Positions 1-11,569 of a DNA stretch of 64,000 nt are shown in pieces (positions within the stretch are counted from its first letter, which is position 1; the number at the start of each line of letters is the position of its first letter). The notes under the pieces are model-generated. The model ran no database searches. It was not told where the DNA came from and saw only the letters and a list, made by a program, of their open reading frames with translations. The translations under genes and the position numbers were made by a program. This DNA comes from Lucifuga dentata (taxonomy: Eukaryota > Chordata > Actinopteri > Ophidiiformes > Bythitidae), in contig VXCM01000296.1 in the NCBI GenBank assembly GCA_014773175.1, positions 62,001 to 126,000 of the forward strand. Reading direction: 5' to 3'.

Positions 1-86
1 ATTTTAACAGTCATTAATGGGTCAATTTCTTGCTATTTCTTGTAAGTTTCTAATCATCTGTGTTTTGATCCACTTGAAAAATCCAC

Positions 87-1280
87 CTGAGTCGTCTTCT
101 TGTCCACACCAGATGAGGTCATTGAACATGTAACCAACCAGTGTGTCTTCCAGGGTCCAGAACTGACGAAGCACCGCTGCATAATTGTGCATCAGTGTCC
201 TGGTTTTACTCCAGAACAGGAACTAAACAGAGGAAGACAAAATAAAAAGCTAACTTCATTAAAATGCACTGATTTGGGTTTTACTCCGTAATAAGATAAC
301 CATTAAGACGAAAATATATTTTGGCATTTTGGTCAAGCCGACCTTATCACAAGGCCAGCTTTCTGGCATGGCATGAAACATGTGATGGTAATCCTTTAGC
401 GTCACATTACAGGAAGACTGACGAGAAACTGCCTCCTCAAAGTGACTCCAGATCTTCTCACAGTCGCACCTAAACACACAAAACACACAAATATACCCAC
501 ACAGAAGACAACTTTCCAGTTACAGGTCAAGATAGGCAAGATCCAATTCAAGTCCCAAATCATACAATCTGGGTTTGGACACTAAATGATGTGTTTTTCA
601 CTTGTGTTGACAAGGATATTTTATACCACAAAGCAAAAAGCTGTAATGCAATTATGCATGATTGTCGCTTCCGTTCTCTTTGTCTCTTTTGCAGATATAC
701 AGACATCAGCCAGACACTTTAATGATATCCCATGACATTCATTCATTCAAAAGCTCATCAAAGTTCTTCTGTCCTTCATCTGGGCCTATGGTTGGACATT
801 GTCTTGAATATGTGCTCTGTTTTTGAATATAATGCTGGTGCCAGCCAAAATTCTTCTGGTTTGGGTTTGGGGAGGGAATCAAGTCCAAATGAGGCCATTA
901 ATCATTGCCATCAAATTTAAGCTGCAGATCGACTTTTGATTGTCTCGAGTCTAAAGTCAGATTTGTAACTTGAGCCTCATTCGAGACCAATTCATTGTAA
1001 GACAAATACAACTTCTTTGATTTCTGTATGTTAACTGAAGACATTAAGACACTGGACATATTATGAGGATAAAGCTCTGTACAGTGCGTTACCTGAAGCT
1101 AGGATTAACTAGCGTGATGTAATTGTAACACCTTCCAACCACAATGTGTTTTATGTTGGGGGTTGTTCCGGGTTGTGCTCTCAGTTGACTTGGGCAGAGC
1201 AAAAGCATAAAAAAGCCTTTGAAAGAGACACAAAGATAGAAGAAAGGGCACATTATCCCAGCCATTTGGGAGGGATACAT
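87..1280 (-). CDS. CD38/BST1-like ADP-ribosyl cyclase, exons 1-3 (partial)
   Basis: Ectoenzyme family that converts NAD+ to cyclic ADP-ribose/ADP-ribose for calcium signalling. Minus-strand coding exons: 1280-1093, 469-343 and 222-87; the rest lies left of the window. Each has AG/GT borders and the phases join (exon 1 ends in phase 2, exon 2 in phase 0, exon 3 in phase 1). Exon 1 has a hydrophobic stretch (MCPFFYLC, then FFMLLLC) serving as signal or anchor, then the GTTPN and GRCYNY region. Exon 2 carries CDCEKIW, QSSCNVT and WPCDK, matching the family's conserved cysteines. Exon 3 carries FWSK and WTLEDTLVGYMFNDLIWCG. These hold the counterparts of the CD38 pocket tryptophan (W125) and the acidic residues of the TLEDT...D block. 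The start could be ATG 1280 or the in-frame ATG at 1265. CD38 and BST1 cannot be told apart because the C-terminus is missing. Family assignment is strong; activity is inferred. Confidence 0.88.
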
Positions 1281-3328
1281 CAAAGTAAAAAAAAGAAAGA
1301 CAGAAAAAAAAGAAAGATAAACAGCTCATTATTATGGCTGAATCACTCTGTGGGTGGTGGAGGAGTTTACTTACATATTGTCACGCTGCAGATTACAGAG
1401 GAGGTCATGATGAAGAGAGAGGGACTCTGAATGTCTCATTGCTCTTCAGAAACTGGATAATATCTGCAGATTTAGAAGAAAATCAAGGCCAAAATATCTT
1501 GAATGTGAATCCAGATTATGATTTTTCCCTGATTTTTCCCTAACTGTAAGTTGGTAGCAAACGTGTGTTCTGTGAGTTGTGGATGTGGCATCAGGCCAGC
1601 AACTCTCCTGACTGTGAGAACACATAATGTGTTTGTGTGCTACTGCATGATTGACTCGAATCTAATCATGTTGTGACATGTTGCTTCCTCCCACGATGTT
1701 TTGTTTAGAGTTGTAAAACTTGGCAGCTTCATACTCAAATACCTTTCAGGTCATTTTTAATAACAACCATTGATAACAGCTGAACTTTCGACAATAATAA
1801 ATCTCCTGACATTGAAGATGTAACAGATAAGTAACAGAACAAATCAATACACATTCACAGTTTCGTAAGTCAGTAAGAAAGCAAGTAAAAAATGCTTACC
1901 ATTCTCCAAAGTGAACATTTAGATCACAAAGTTAAGGCTCCATTAATGTGGTGTTCATTGCCTGGCCCTAGCCAAATGGCCACCCAAACTGAACCCCGTT
2001 GTGGTGGTATGTGATGGATGTGTGTCCTCCTCTCAGGACCACTGGATAACATGCATGAGAAGCTGGATGAACACAGCTACTTACCAACCCAGAGACACAT
2101 TTGAGGGACAGATTCGATGTTTTTCCAGCCTGATGTTACAAATAAGACAGCCTCATGACTTTCATTATGGGGCCATTAAACGTGTATACACAGACAGTGG
2201 GACTTTCTCTGGGAAATCGTGGCATGGGTCAGGAAGAGAAATATGTGGCTGTTATTGTTATTGAATTATGACAAAACTCAGGTCAGAAGACCAATTTCTG
2301 TCTGAAAATGTGCCTGCGGTGTCATTTTGAGACATGGTCAGAAGTAGAAATTATGGATTTATATGCAAAAGATATGATGAGCGCGTAAAGTAATATGATT
2401 TATTAGAGGTTAAACTATCAAGTGATATGTGTGGCTTCAAAGACATCTTTAGTTTCATTAAATATCACTTTTTATCTTTAACAGCAATTTTGATTTAACC
2501 TAAGGTGAGTCTGTATTTTAGTACTTTAAATTTATATCTGTGCTCAATTTTTGTTGCACTCATCATGTCCCCTGGGATCAGTATTCTGTTTTTCAATCCT
2601 ACCCTACCCCCCTATCCTATCCTATCCTATCCTATTCGATCAATCAGACTCTATCTTAACCTGTCCTATGCTATCCTATCTCTCATTTAAAGTATGTAAC
2701 TGTGGCCAAATTTCTCATAAACTGCTAAAAAGATAATGATTTAGAGTTTCTGCCTCCCTTTTGTGCAGTAATGATGTTGTGCCCTGTTATATTTAGAGCT
2801 AGTTGCATTCTTAGCGCAGCACAGCAGAGGACACAGAGCACGTCCACAGGACCGACCCAACCTATTGACAGAAAATACTCTGAGGTTAAAGAGCTGAGAA
2901 AGTAAAGGATGCTGAACAAAGATTGATCAGATGAAGATAGCAGATTTATAAAATGAGCATCTTTCTTCAAATTCTGTATAACAATAACATCACTGTAAAA
3001 AAACACAAGTTAATAAAAACAAAAAACTTTCCTAGAAACATGTCCAATACTTTCCCATTAAGGAAACTAAAACAAGTAAAAAATAAGCTTAATATTAAAT
3101 AAATGTGACTTTTAGTGTTTTCCATGAAAGCAAGGCTGTTAATTATGACAGAATAAAACACAACACAGTCTTATATGGTGATTAACAGACAATATAAAGG
3201 TGTGTTACTGCCACCTTCTGGACTAGAGAGTGAGTCAGGTTAATTACCATTATTCGTAAGTAATAGCAGTGATTACAGTGTTATTAAACCAGCAATTTTT
3301 ATATTCAGATTTCTATTAAAAATGTGAT
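1281..3328. other. Intergenic DNA between the CD38-like and SPRY genes
   Basis: No supported exon on either strand. It holds a short CCTAT/TCCTA pentanucleotide run near 2612-2635 and AT-rich sequence. The promoter of the minus-strand CD38-like gene should lie just above 1280, where a purine-rich tract (1285-1315) sits, but I see no clear TATA box. Confidence 0.5.
2609..2635. repeat. (TCCTA)n microsatellite
   Basis: About five perfect CCTAT units in a row, with degenerate units continuing to about 2682. Confidence 0.8.
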
Positions 3329-3891
3329 CTAGTCATCAGGCATTTTTGACTTCAGACCTCCCAGATAACAAAGATTAACACAGTCACCACAGTTATAAAA
3401 CTCAAAGCCTGGATAAAGAGGCTGAGTGAATGTGGTTTGAGCTTTGTGGATAAGAGTCACTAAGTCAGAGATACTGTAAAATGACAAAGTCCCAGCTTTG
3501 TGATCCAGATATACTCCTATCTTTGAAGAAGGAGGGGTTTGTAAATCAGTATCATTATTGTGCCAATAAGAGAAACCATATTCCGAACAGTCCAAACTCC
3601 AGGAAATCTCATTCATTCCAAAATGACAGTCATAGTCCCTGCCCTTTCTGTTTATTCCTTTATATGCCAAGGCGATGCAAACCTTTCCGCAATCCTGGCT
3701 GCTCCACTCCACCTCCCAGGAACAACATCCAGTCAGACCCTCTCTGCACAGCAGCTGCTCCCAGTAGTCAAATCTCTCTGCATGATCCGGGATGGGCTCA
3801 GCGTTCTGTACATATGTTGCTTCAGCATCATCTTCAGACCGTTTGAGCTCATAATAGGCTGTGTTTGGATCCAGAGTGTGATTCTTCCAGT
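3329..3891 (-). CDS. PRY-SPRY (B30.2) domain exon, terminal exon of an immune-type gene
   Basis: A 563-base last exon reading from an AG acceptor at 3893-3892 to a TAG at 3329, giving 187 codons plus two leading bases. It encodes a whole PRY-SPRY domain: PRY part with LDPNTAYYEL and a DHAERFDYWEQ block, then REGLTGCCSWEVEW, FGMNEISWSLDC, WHNN, GVYLDHKAGTLSFYSISD and TQPLYPGF. This is the form that ends fish TRIM and NLRC3-like proteins and related genes. B30.2 domains bind proteins and often act in innate recognition; the ligand here is unknown. No RING, B-box, coiled coil or NACHT sequence is visible upstream on the minus strand before the IMPA1 gene begins. Either this is an orphan fragment, or it joins a tiny first exon at 4249-4267 whose phase fits exactly. 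The reading frame is intact. Confidence 0.85.
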
Positions 3892-4026
3892 CTGGAAAGG
3901 AAAAAAAAACAAAACCTGATGTAGGATTAAAATGGAAATAATGTAGTACAGACGTTCACATTTTATAAACAGGCAAACATACAATACCTGCAATGAGACA
4001 GCTATATTGGAATATATAATATGGAT

Positions 4027-4200
4027 GGATGTATTACTTTAGTATGTAGAGTACTGGAGGTAAGAATATTTTCTTTTGAGAGACTACTTTTTAAAAGGTA
4101 AAACTTTATGACTTCTACATGTAGTATTTTTTCCCCTTAAACATTGATACTTAAATTACCTTACTAAAATAAAGTCTATGAGTACTTCTTCCATCACGTA
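4027..4200. repeat. Percomorph GTACTT-type interspersed repeat, fragment
   Basis: Contains the paired hallmarks of this repeat: AGTATGTAGAGTACTGGAGG near the start and GAGTACTTCTTCCATCA at the end, with intervening AAAACTTTATGACTTCTACATG. The same pattern recurs near 14.8, 15.5, 21.3, 46.1 and 47.2 kb. Confidence 0.55.
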
Positions 4201-4248
4201 AATGTAAATTAATGATTATTTTCTATTAATGAAAGATATAAAACTCAC

Positions 4249-4267
4249 ACTTGTAGAAATCATCCAT
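4249..4267 (-). other. Candidate mini-exon of the SPRY gene (start codon plus donor)
   Basis: On the minus strand an ATG at 4267 opens six codons (MDDFYK) plus one base, followed directly by a GTGAGT donor (4248-4243). The leftover base is phase 1, exactly what the SPRY exon acceptor at 3892 needs, giving a joined protein of about 194 residues that is nearly all B30.2. The same frame stays open upstream for 15 more codons, so it may instead be part of a longer internal exon. Inference only. Confidence 0.35.
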
Positions 4268-4441
4268 TTTTCCTAGGTCAAAAAACTGCTGGATGAAGGT
4301 GAGGTTAATGATTCATCTTGAAGAGAACCTCTGCTAGACTCCTCTCATTTAAAATCTATTAGGTTGTTAGGATTCGTAAGAGACAATTTTTCTTGCAAAA
4401 ACAACTCAGTTTCCTGAAATGGGCGTATGGATCTGTTCTAG

Positions 4442-4557
4442 CCAATGAGAATGGTATTTTTACATGCTGTAGTATTTGATGACCAATGAGAGCGAGAGTA
4501 ACATTCCAAGCCCCACCTACTACCAGCTTTGAAAACAAGACGAAAAAGCTAGCCAAT
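4442..4557 (+). promoter_or_regulatory. Three CCAAT boxes upstream of IMPA1 copy 1
   Basis: CCAAT at 4442-4446, 4483-4487 and 4553-4557, all in the same orientation and with extended contexts (GCCAATGAGA, GACCAATGAG, AGCCAATCAC) that fit NF-Y sites. They lie 30-190 bases upstream of the inferred non-coding first exon of IMPA1 copy 1. They also lie upstream of the minus-strand SPRY mini-exon, so the region may be a shared bidirectional promoter. Confidence 0.55.
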
Positions 4558-4589
4558 CACAGCGCCTCTAATGCAACGTCATGCACTTC

Positions 4590-4635
4590 ATCCCGGAATT
4601 GAATCTTCGGGTCTACTCTCTGAAGTAGAGTACCA
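4590..4635 (+). other. impa1: Putative 5' UTR exon of IMPA1 copy 1
   Basis: Ends at a GTAAGT donor (4636). The next exon begins after a pyrimidine-rich acceptor ending at 5061 and contains the ATG at 5113. The left limit is a guess. The arrangement mirrors IMPA1 copy 2, which also has a non-coding exon before the ATG exon. Confidence 0.4.
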
Positions 4636-4798
4636 GTAAGTTAACCCTGCGTTGTTTAAATAAGTTACAGAAGTAGTTTTATGAAAAATAAATAAGGTTT
4701 AGTGGCATAGCTGTTTGTATTTGGTACCTTAGTTTTCATTAAGCTACGTCCCTCCGTAGCTGTGAGCTAACTACCAACATGGAGCTAGCTAACCATTT

Positions 4799-4849
4799 CT
4801 TTTTTTTTCTTTTTTCTTTTTTTTTTTTTTTTNTTTTTTTTTTTTTTTC
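4799..4849. repeat. Poly-T tract with an assembly N
   Basis: Some 50 bases of nearly pure T with an N at 4833, inside the first intron of IMPA1 copy 1. Its length is unreliable. Confidence 0.9.
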
Positions 4850-5112
4850 TACTGAACTGCTTTTGTAACGCGACCGGTGTTCCAGATCACCGAATGACGC
4901 TGCTAATTGATGACTCCAACATTAATATGCTGTGGTTGCATGTAATGATACAAAACATGTTTCGGCAAAAGGCATCAGTTAATGGGGTCACTCGTTAATC
5001 CTAAACACCCCGGCATGCTACCGTGAATCTGAACAGTCTGTATTTAACTTCCTCCCTCCAGGACCTGCATTCTGTACACCTGTGGATATTTCTCCTCCTC
5101 TTCCTTTTCAAC

Positions 5113-8100
5113 ATGGCTGATCCCTGGCGAGAGTGCATGGATCACTGTGTGGAGGTCACCAAACAGGCTGGGAAAGTATGAAAATACCTTTACAGCTGAA
5201 TTTTGCATGTGGTGTATGACCTAAAATTCATCTCACAACATATTTTGGATGATAATGATATATCGAAATAAATAATTTTCATCTAATGATTTCATTAAAT
5301 TAAACATGGTAAAGACAATAAAGTAACAGACTATGCAGGATGGCAGTAGAAGCAAAAAGTATAACTCTAAGCAACCTCTTGTATCACCTCATGTGACATG
5401 AAACAATGAAGCTGATATCCACCATCAATAAGAATTGGGTAATAACTATTATAAATTCAATGTAGAAATGTGTCTGCAGTCTTTGAAATTAATATTTGTA
5501 ACACGCCATCACCATCAGTGTCATTAAAACACATTAGGGTAATTTAAATGGCAGACGTAGCCATTCATCCACAGAAGTCTGCTTGCTGGGTTCATAATAG
5601 TTGTGTTTTTGACAGCTGATCCGTGAGGCGCTGGAAAAGGACATTGCCGTCAAGCAGAAGAGCTCACCAGTTGATCTGGTGACCGAGACGGACCAGAAAG
5701 TGGAACAGCTTATTATATCCTCCATCAAGGAAAAGTACCCCACTCACAGGTACTCTGCCGCATCAGAAATTAGGGCCACAGATGGTATTTGTTCTGCTTT
5801 ATCATAGAATCATGTCGGATCTATACCTTTCATTTGACACCTATATGAAATGTAACTAGTACCCTTTTGGTGTATGACACTGGAACAAAAGTATTCCTTC
5901 AGTCATTCATTTATTGATGAAGCATTATGAATAAAATGACCATTTATTAATTCCCTGCCCTGTGATTTTGAAGCTTCATCGGTGAGGAGTCAGTAGCAGC
6001 AGGTGCCTCCAGTATTCTGACTGACAATCCCACTTGGATCATCGACCCTGTTGATGGTACTACCAACTTTGTCCACAGGTACTGCTGTACTGTTGTTACT
6101 GGACATAGCTGCTATGTAAACCACTGGGGGGAAAAAAAAAAAAAAAANTTTTTTTTTTTTTTTTTTTTGGATTTGTTGCTCCTTAACTATTTTTATCTTT
6201 TAATTAGGTTCTCTCAGAATGTCCTCTTTGTCAAGGATAATTAGCCAGTCTAGATGACACTGAACTGATAATAGAAATTGATTCCTCTATGCTCTATGGA
6301 ATTCACTAAATTAATGCTATGTACCTTTTTATTTAGGTTTCCATTTGTGTCTGTATCAATCGGCTTCACTGTGAATAAAGAGGTAGGCTTTATGTTTTTG
6401 TGGATAACATTTTCTTTATGTTGTCATTAAATGACATTGTTAACCTCTTAATTAAAAGAATCATTAACAAGATCATTGCCCCAATAATCCAATGAATGTC
6501 TGATGAATAGAAAGAACCCCCTCAGGAAAATGTACACCTGCTGATGTATGGCAGTCATTCTATTCTTAGCATTCCACAACACATAAATCTCTTGTTTTTC
6601 TCTGCTGTGTCTTGCTGTGTCTCAGATAGAGTTTGGGATTGTCTACAGCTGCATTGAGGACAAACTGTACACAGCACGAAAAGGGAAAGGAGCTTTCTGC
6701 AATGGGGTCCCCATCAAAGTGTCTGGACAGGAAGGTTTGCTGCTCATATTAATAATTATCCCATCAGGCTTTGGTGTTGCTGTTATAAACAAATCCACCA
6801 GGTGGAGCCAAAACCATTCCTTACATGGAAAGCCCTCTAGTTTGACAGCTTGTACAGTAATAATAACATCTCTACAGAGTGAAAATTAGGAGGCACTACA
6901 TGTACATTACACACTGTAATTGTGTGTTTTGATAAAGTTACAGCATTTTCTGTGTTTGAATAAACAGGATTTAATATGTTGAGTGATGCTTTATCTCTTT
7001 TGTTTCCATCTAAGATATTACCCAGTCGCTGGTACTGACAGAAATGGGTTTCAAGAAGGATCCTGAGCATTTTAAAATAATGATGGGCAACATCAAGACC
7101 ATCCTCAGCATCCCTGTACACGGGTAAAAGTGCACACACACTTCCATGCACTCAAGCGCAAACTTAAGCAAAGCACATGTAAGGTGACGGTGTGTCATAT
7201 GCTGTTGGATACACAGCTAACATCCTGTTTCCATGCATAGTATCCGGTCTCCGGGCAGTGCAGCTGTAAACATGTGTCTGGTAGCGTGTGGATCAGCTGA
7301 TGCATATTATCACATTGGTATCCACTGCTGGGACATGGCTGGAGGGGCCGCGGTTATAACTGAAGCAGGAGGAGTTATTATGGACATTTCAGGTGAGTCA
7401 GTTTAACAAGGTGAGACCTTTTTTCTAAAATTTCCAAAGCTGCAGCGTCGTCGTATAAAATGAAGAATGCATGCGGCAAAGTGATGAATTTGTCACTTTA
7501 TCCTGGACATTTAATAAGAAGGTTACCACGCCCCTGTATGCTGAGATTCAGTACATTTAGATGCTGGAAAATATCAGACATATATGCAAGTTTCCGAACC
7601 CACAATGCGTCTGCAAGACAGCCTACAGATTTTGGGAAGCAAGGAATGCTGCAGTCTCTTCTCTGAGTTCATATACGTGGCTCAGAATTGCCCCTCTGAC
7701 AGCCAGCGGACATTGGAGTGAAGCAGCTGGTGTCATCTCATTATACAGTACAGAATACTGTGTGTGATTGAGAGGGTGGGCTTTGATAAAGTTCACTACA
7801 TGTATAACATCCTGTAGAACCTGATATAGTTCATCATCAATCTGCTTAGCAACAGGTGCCTCACGATGTATAATGCAATGTGTGGTAACTACGTTGGGAG
7901 CTTTCTGCCTGATCAGCGCTGTCACTCCGCTGCACTTGCCGGTCACGGCAGTGGCTCTATCCGCACACACCCCACACATTGAGACCAGTCGATTCCATTC
8001 GATTCAATATATTTATCCAAAATCTGAAAAATTTCCTTTCCAGTGGCCCTACCTTCAAGTGCTTTGCAAAAAAGTATTTGTTCCGCAAAGTTTTCCTCAT

Positions 8101-8954
8101 TGAGGAATCTGATGTAAACAAGCAGTTCTGCAGCAGTGCCTATGTTAAAATCTTTTTTGGCCATGCAGTGTGGGTCTGCCATCACACAAAGCAATTTTTT
8201 TTAATATATCTACTGTATCTTTTATATTCAGCTCTAAACCACTGACATATTCAGAGTACTGTTTGTTCTCCACTGCTGCCCACCAACCGTTCCCCATCAC
8301 TTCTGCTCAGTGACATGACTGTAAACAAGCTATTTAAATAGAGTTTATAAGCTGCAAATAAATGTTATTGGTATTAGTTTTAATCAATATTCTTTCTGTT
8401 TAATGCTGTACAAAATAGCAGCATGTGATATAATGGGTATGACCTGACATGATAGCGCTAAAAACAATGTTGGCATCATGAGAGTAATGCTGCTGGTTGT
8501 CTTGATCATGGCGTCCTGCTTAGTGCAACGTCGAAAATGAAGGTTATTGCAACGCTTACAAACAATATGAAAAAACCCAAATGAAACAGTTTGTTGTATC
8601 AGTAAATTAGATTCTGAAGTATCTACCAGCAAACGAAATGATTGGATAAGCAATTTGAAGTTGGAGTAATATGAAACAAAAATCAATCTTCTCGGGTAAC
8701 GATGGTGAGAAATAGCGCTCTGTAGTTCACTGTCGCATACAGTATACCATATATTTATACACTCAGAGCAACATTAGCACGTTCAGCGTGATTAAACCAA
8801 AAATTGTGACATTAACTGTGTATTCTTTGAACCAGGCGGACCGTTCGATCTGATGTCTCGGAGGCTGATCGTAGCGAGCAGCGCGGCGATAGCAGAGCGC
8901 ATCGCTAAGGAGATAACAGAGTTTCCCTGCAGACGGGACGACACAGACAGCTAG
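5113..8954 (+). CDS. impa1: Inositol monophosphatase 1, tandem copy 1
   Basis: Hydrolyses myo-inositol monophosphates to free myo-inositol in the cytosol, using magnesium; lithium inhibits the family. Eight coding exons: 5113-5175, 5616-5749, 5974-6078, 6337-6382, 6626-6734, 7015-7123, 7241-7392 and 8836-8954. All introns are GT-AG and phases agree, giving 278 residues (human IMPA1 has 277). Visible motifs: MADPW start; [18 protein letters not shown] with the metal-binding glutamate; [14 protein letters not shown] with both metal-binding aspartates and the catalytic threonine; [33 protein letters not shown] with the third-metal aspartate; PFDLMSRR. No stop or frameshift interrupts it. Intron 7 (1.44 kb) is swollen by a hAT remnant. 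Poly(A) signals (ATTAAA/AATAAA) lie at 9612-9626. Copy 2 follows 4.85 kb downstream in the same direction. Confidence 0.96.
6127..6168. repeat. Poly-A/poly-T inverted homopolymer with N
   Basis: A run of A, an N at 6148, then a run of T, in intron 3 of IMPA1 copy 1. It could form a hairpin; real length and structure are uncertain at the contig join. Confidence 0.85.
7425..8200 (-). pseudogene. Decayed hAT transposase, ZBED5/SCAND3 type
   Basis: Inside intron 7 of IMPA1 copy 1, antisense to it. Minus-strand frames read, from right to left, [19 protein letters not shown] and GIDWSQCVG, then (after a frameshift near 7975) [53 protein letters not shown] and [14 protein letters not shown], then in another frame [20 protein letters not shown]. 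This series matches the catalytic core of hAT transposases related to the domesticated ZBED5, FAM200 and SCAND3 proteins. Several frameshifts, and the missing BED finger and C-terminal dimerisation region, make it dead. I did not locate its terminal repeats. Confidence 0.82.
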
Positions 8955-9640
8955 TTTGGCCATTTGAACACATCTAAACACAAATACACAAATCTTTTAA
9001 CATTTCAGGAGTCAGCGTTTGCCTTACAAAACTACCTCTGAAGAACACTTGAGTAGTTTCATCAGAATATTCACCCCAAACACTTTTAACCTGCTCCGGT
9101 TATTTTATTCATTGTCAAATTTATTCATTTAGTCATATTTTCTTTATGATATTCAATTTAATTTTTATTGAAGCTTATTAACTTGTTTGACGGTGTGATC
9201 ACAGAATTGTATCCATGTTTATCTTGTTTATTTATTCTTGTATTTTATCGCTTTGCTCTATTACAGTACATACATTTTTATCAATGTGGACAGTGCGGCC
9301 AGAATATTATCAAGGAAAACTGAAGTACAGTTATGAAGTAAAATTAGTGCTTTTTAGTTAATTAATGTTTTTCATATAGGATTTTGGTGCTTAACTTATA
9401 TTTATTAAAGATTTATCTCGATGACATTTTACTGCTACCAATAATTTGCACTATAACAAACGTACTCCAAAAAAAAAATACCTCAGTTTCTGGAGGCCAG
9501 TATTTAAGTTTCTACTATATAACTGCTTCTGTGCCACCTCCTCTGCTACTTAACTGTCATAACTAATGAAAAATTGCAAAGTATGAATACTTTATGAATG
9601 TTTCTTAAAGCATTAAATAAAATAAACATTAGTACAAGTA
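8955..9640 (+). other. impa1: 3' UTR of IMPA1 copy 1
   Basis: AT-rich sequence after the TAG, ending near overlapping ATTAAA and AATAAA signals (9612-9626) followed by a GT-rich stretch. No other gene is seen here. Confidence 0.6.
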
Positions 9641-11216
9641 TTTTCTGGTTGTCAGCAGCCTCTTCATGATCCCGATGATACACAAACTTCTCAGTAGAAT
9701 TGTGCACAAAGTTGTCATGTTGATGTAGTTTTCAACATGGACGAGACAAAATAATAGGACTAATTACGAATAGATAAAATAATAGAGATCACGACTATTT
9801 CATTTTGAAATATACATACAGAAAATAGCTAAACAAAACACCCTTCAACACAAAAGACACAAGGAAACAACAAAGAACAGCAGAATTTAATGTAACATCT
9901 CTGCAAAGCTCCCTGTGAGCAGAACAAATAAAAGAAAAAAAAAGCTTTTTGATTTCACACACAGCGTTATGGCCTATGGCTGAAACACCTCAGTGACACC
10001 AAACAGCCTTAAATCAACCATGTTTTCAGGACATGAATAAATACCCATGTTTACCCTGACCTAGAACACAAATAAACTCACTTTTCTTCCATATAATGTC
10101 CATAAACTAAAAACATAAACAGAAAAATGTTCCATGTGGCATAAAGAGAAAGCAGGCCTTGGTCTCAGACATTCTATACAAAAACATACTGACTGTGAAC
10201 TGCGTACAGAGATAAAAACATTCACAGCTATTACAATTTAAGTCTTTACTGCATCTCCTGAGTCGATAGGAGAAACTGCAACATGGAGTGTGAAACACTT
10301 TTGGAAAATCAATAATTCATATCCAGCTGAAAGATGTATTTGACATAATCACCAGTTTTGGAAATCCAGCCCTCCTCTGTCAACCCCACCTGATGCTACA
10401 GAAATGCTGCACACCAAATCTTGCTGTTTCCTGCCTGCTTCATGCCATTTGGAGGAGAGGTGAAACGTCAAGACTAAGCAGCAAATCCAGTTGTTGTGAA
10501 CTGCACCTTCTAGAACAAAGCTGGTTTCTTAGATTTAAAAAAAGTTGACATTCTACAGACACTTTTTTTGCTCTCACACCTGACAGTTTTCCCTGATACA
10601 AGACAAAATGGGTTTGATGGCGAGATTGCAAAACACTTTAGACAGGAAACGTCTCAAGGCTTACACCGTTCACTCTGCACTGCTGACTTTCAACAACTTC
10701 AATGTCATATAGTGGGCCTCATTTATAGCAGTGAATCCATGGAACCAAACATCCAAAACATCCATCAACTGGGATATATTATTCATAATGGAGCTGTCAG
10801 TGAGACAGCAGGGCTGATCTATTTGCACTGCATGTCCTCTTCCTTTTCTCAGCCTGTCTTTCTACATTTTAGTTTAGTGCACAAAGGGACAACGGGGTGA
10901 GGGTGGGAAAGGGACATCTATATCAGAAATTGTCTGACGTCCCCTGTCCTCAGATACCCTGAATGTCTGCCAGTCTGATCACGAATCGTGATAGAAGGAT
11001 GACAGCGTACACTTACAATTTTACATACCTGTAATATCTGGACATTTCATCAACAGTTATCTGTACTTACTGTGCCAATGTAACATCAAAAGTACAAGGA
11101 ACATCTTCAGGGTGTTTCAACAGACGGATCTGAGTTATGCAAGGTATGGTAACAATATGCATTGTGTCTGAACAAGTCCGAACAAAACAACCACTCTTTC
11201 CGCTTTTTTAATAGCC

Positions 11217-11217
11217 N

Positions 11218-11252
<35 letters not shown>
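11217..11252. repeat. (CA)n microsatellite
   Basis: About 17 perfect CA units; the N at 11217 marks its left edge, so the true length is unknown. Confidence 0.95.
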
Positions 11253-11257
<5 letters not shown>

Positions 11258-11318
11258 TTCCATAAAAAAACACAGACAAGCAAGTCATCAGGTACATTGC
11301 TGCTGTTACATTTATATA

Positions 11319-11569
11319 GTATCAGCCGGAAGTAAGTACATCACCCCTGTCTATTAGAAAGAAAAAGAGTTTTTACTTTCTGGAGGCAATATCTAGATTG
11401 GATAGCCATTTGGAGCTGTTGATCTCCCAATTTCAGTTATTGTTAAATGTGCTACAATAAAGGCTCAACATATCCAAATGGATATCCAACCTAGACATTA
11501 CCTCCAGAAAGTAAAACCTCTGTTTTTCTTCCTAATAGACGGGGTGGTGTACTTACTTGTGACTGATAC
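11319..11569. mobile_element. Fold-back (inverted-repeat) MITE-like element
   Basis: The left arm (from GTATCAGCCGGAAGTAAG at 11319 to about 11420) is the imperfect reverse complement of the right arm (about 11468-11569, ending CTTGTGACTGATAC). Shared blocks include AAGTAAGTACA, TGTCTATTAG, TTTTACTTTCTGGAGG and TTGGATA. The arms are about 100 bases each around a 45-base centre. No coding capacity and no certain target duplication. Confidence 0.75.

Noticed and set aside
8384..8686. Minus-strand open frame considered as the BED-finger part of the hAT transposase
   Set aside because: The cysteine/histidine spacing of a BED finger is not present and the similarity is too weak to extend the transposon.
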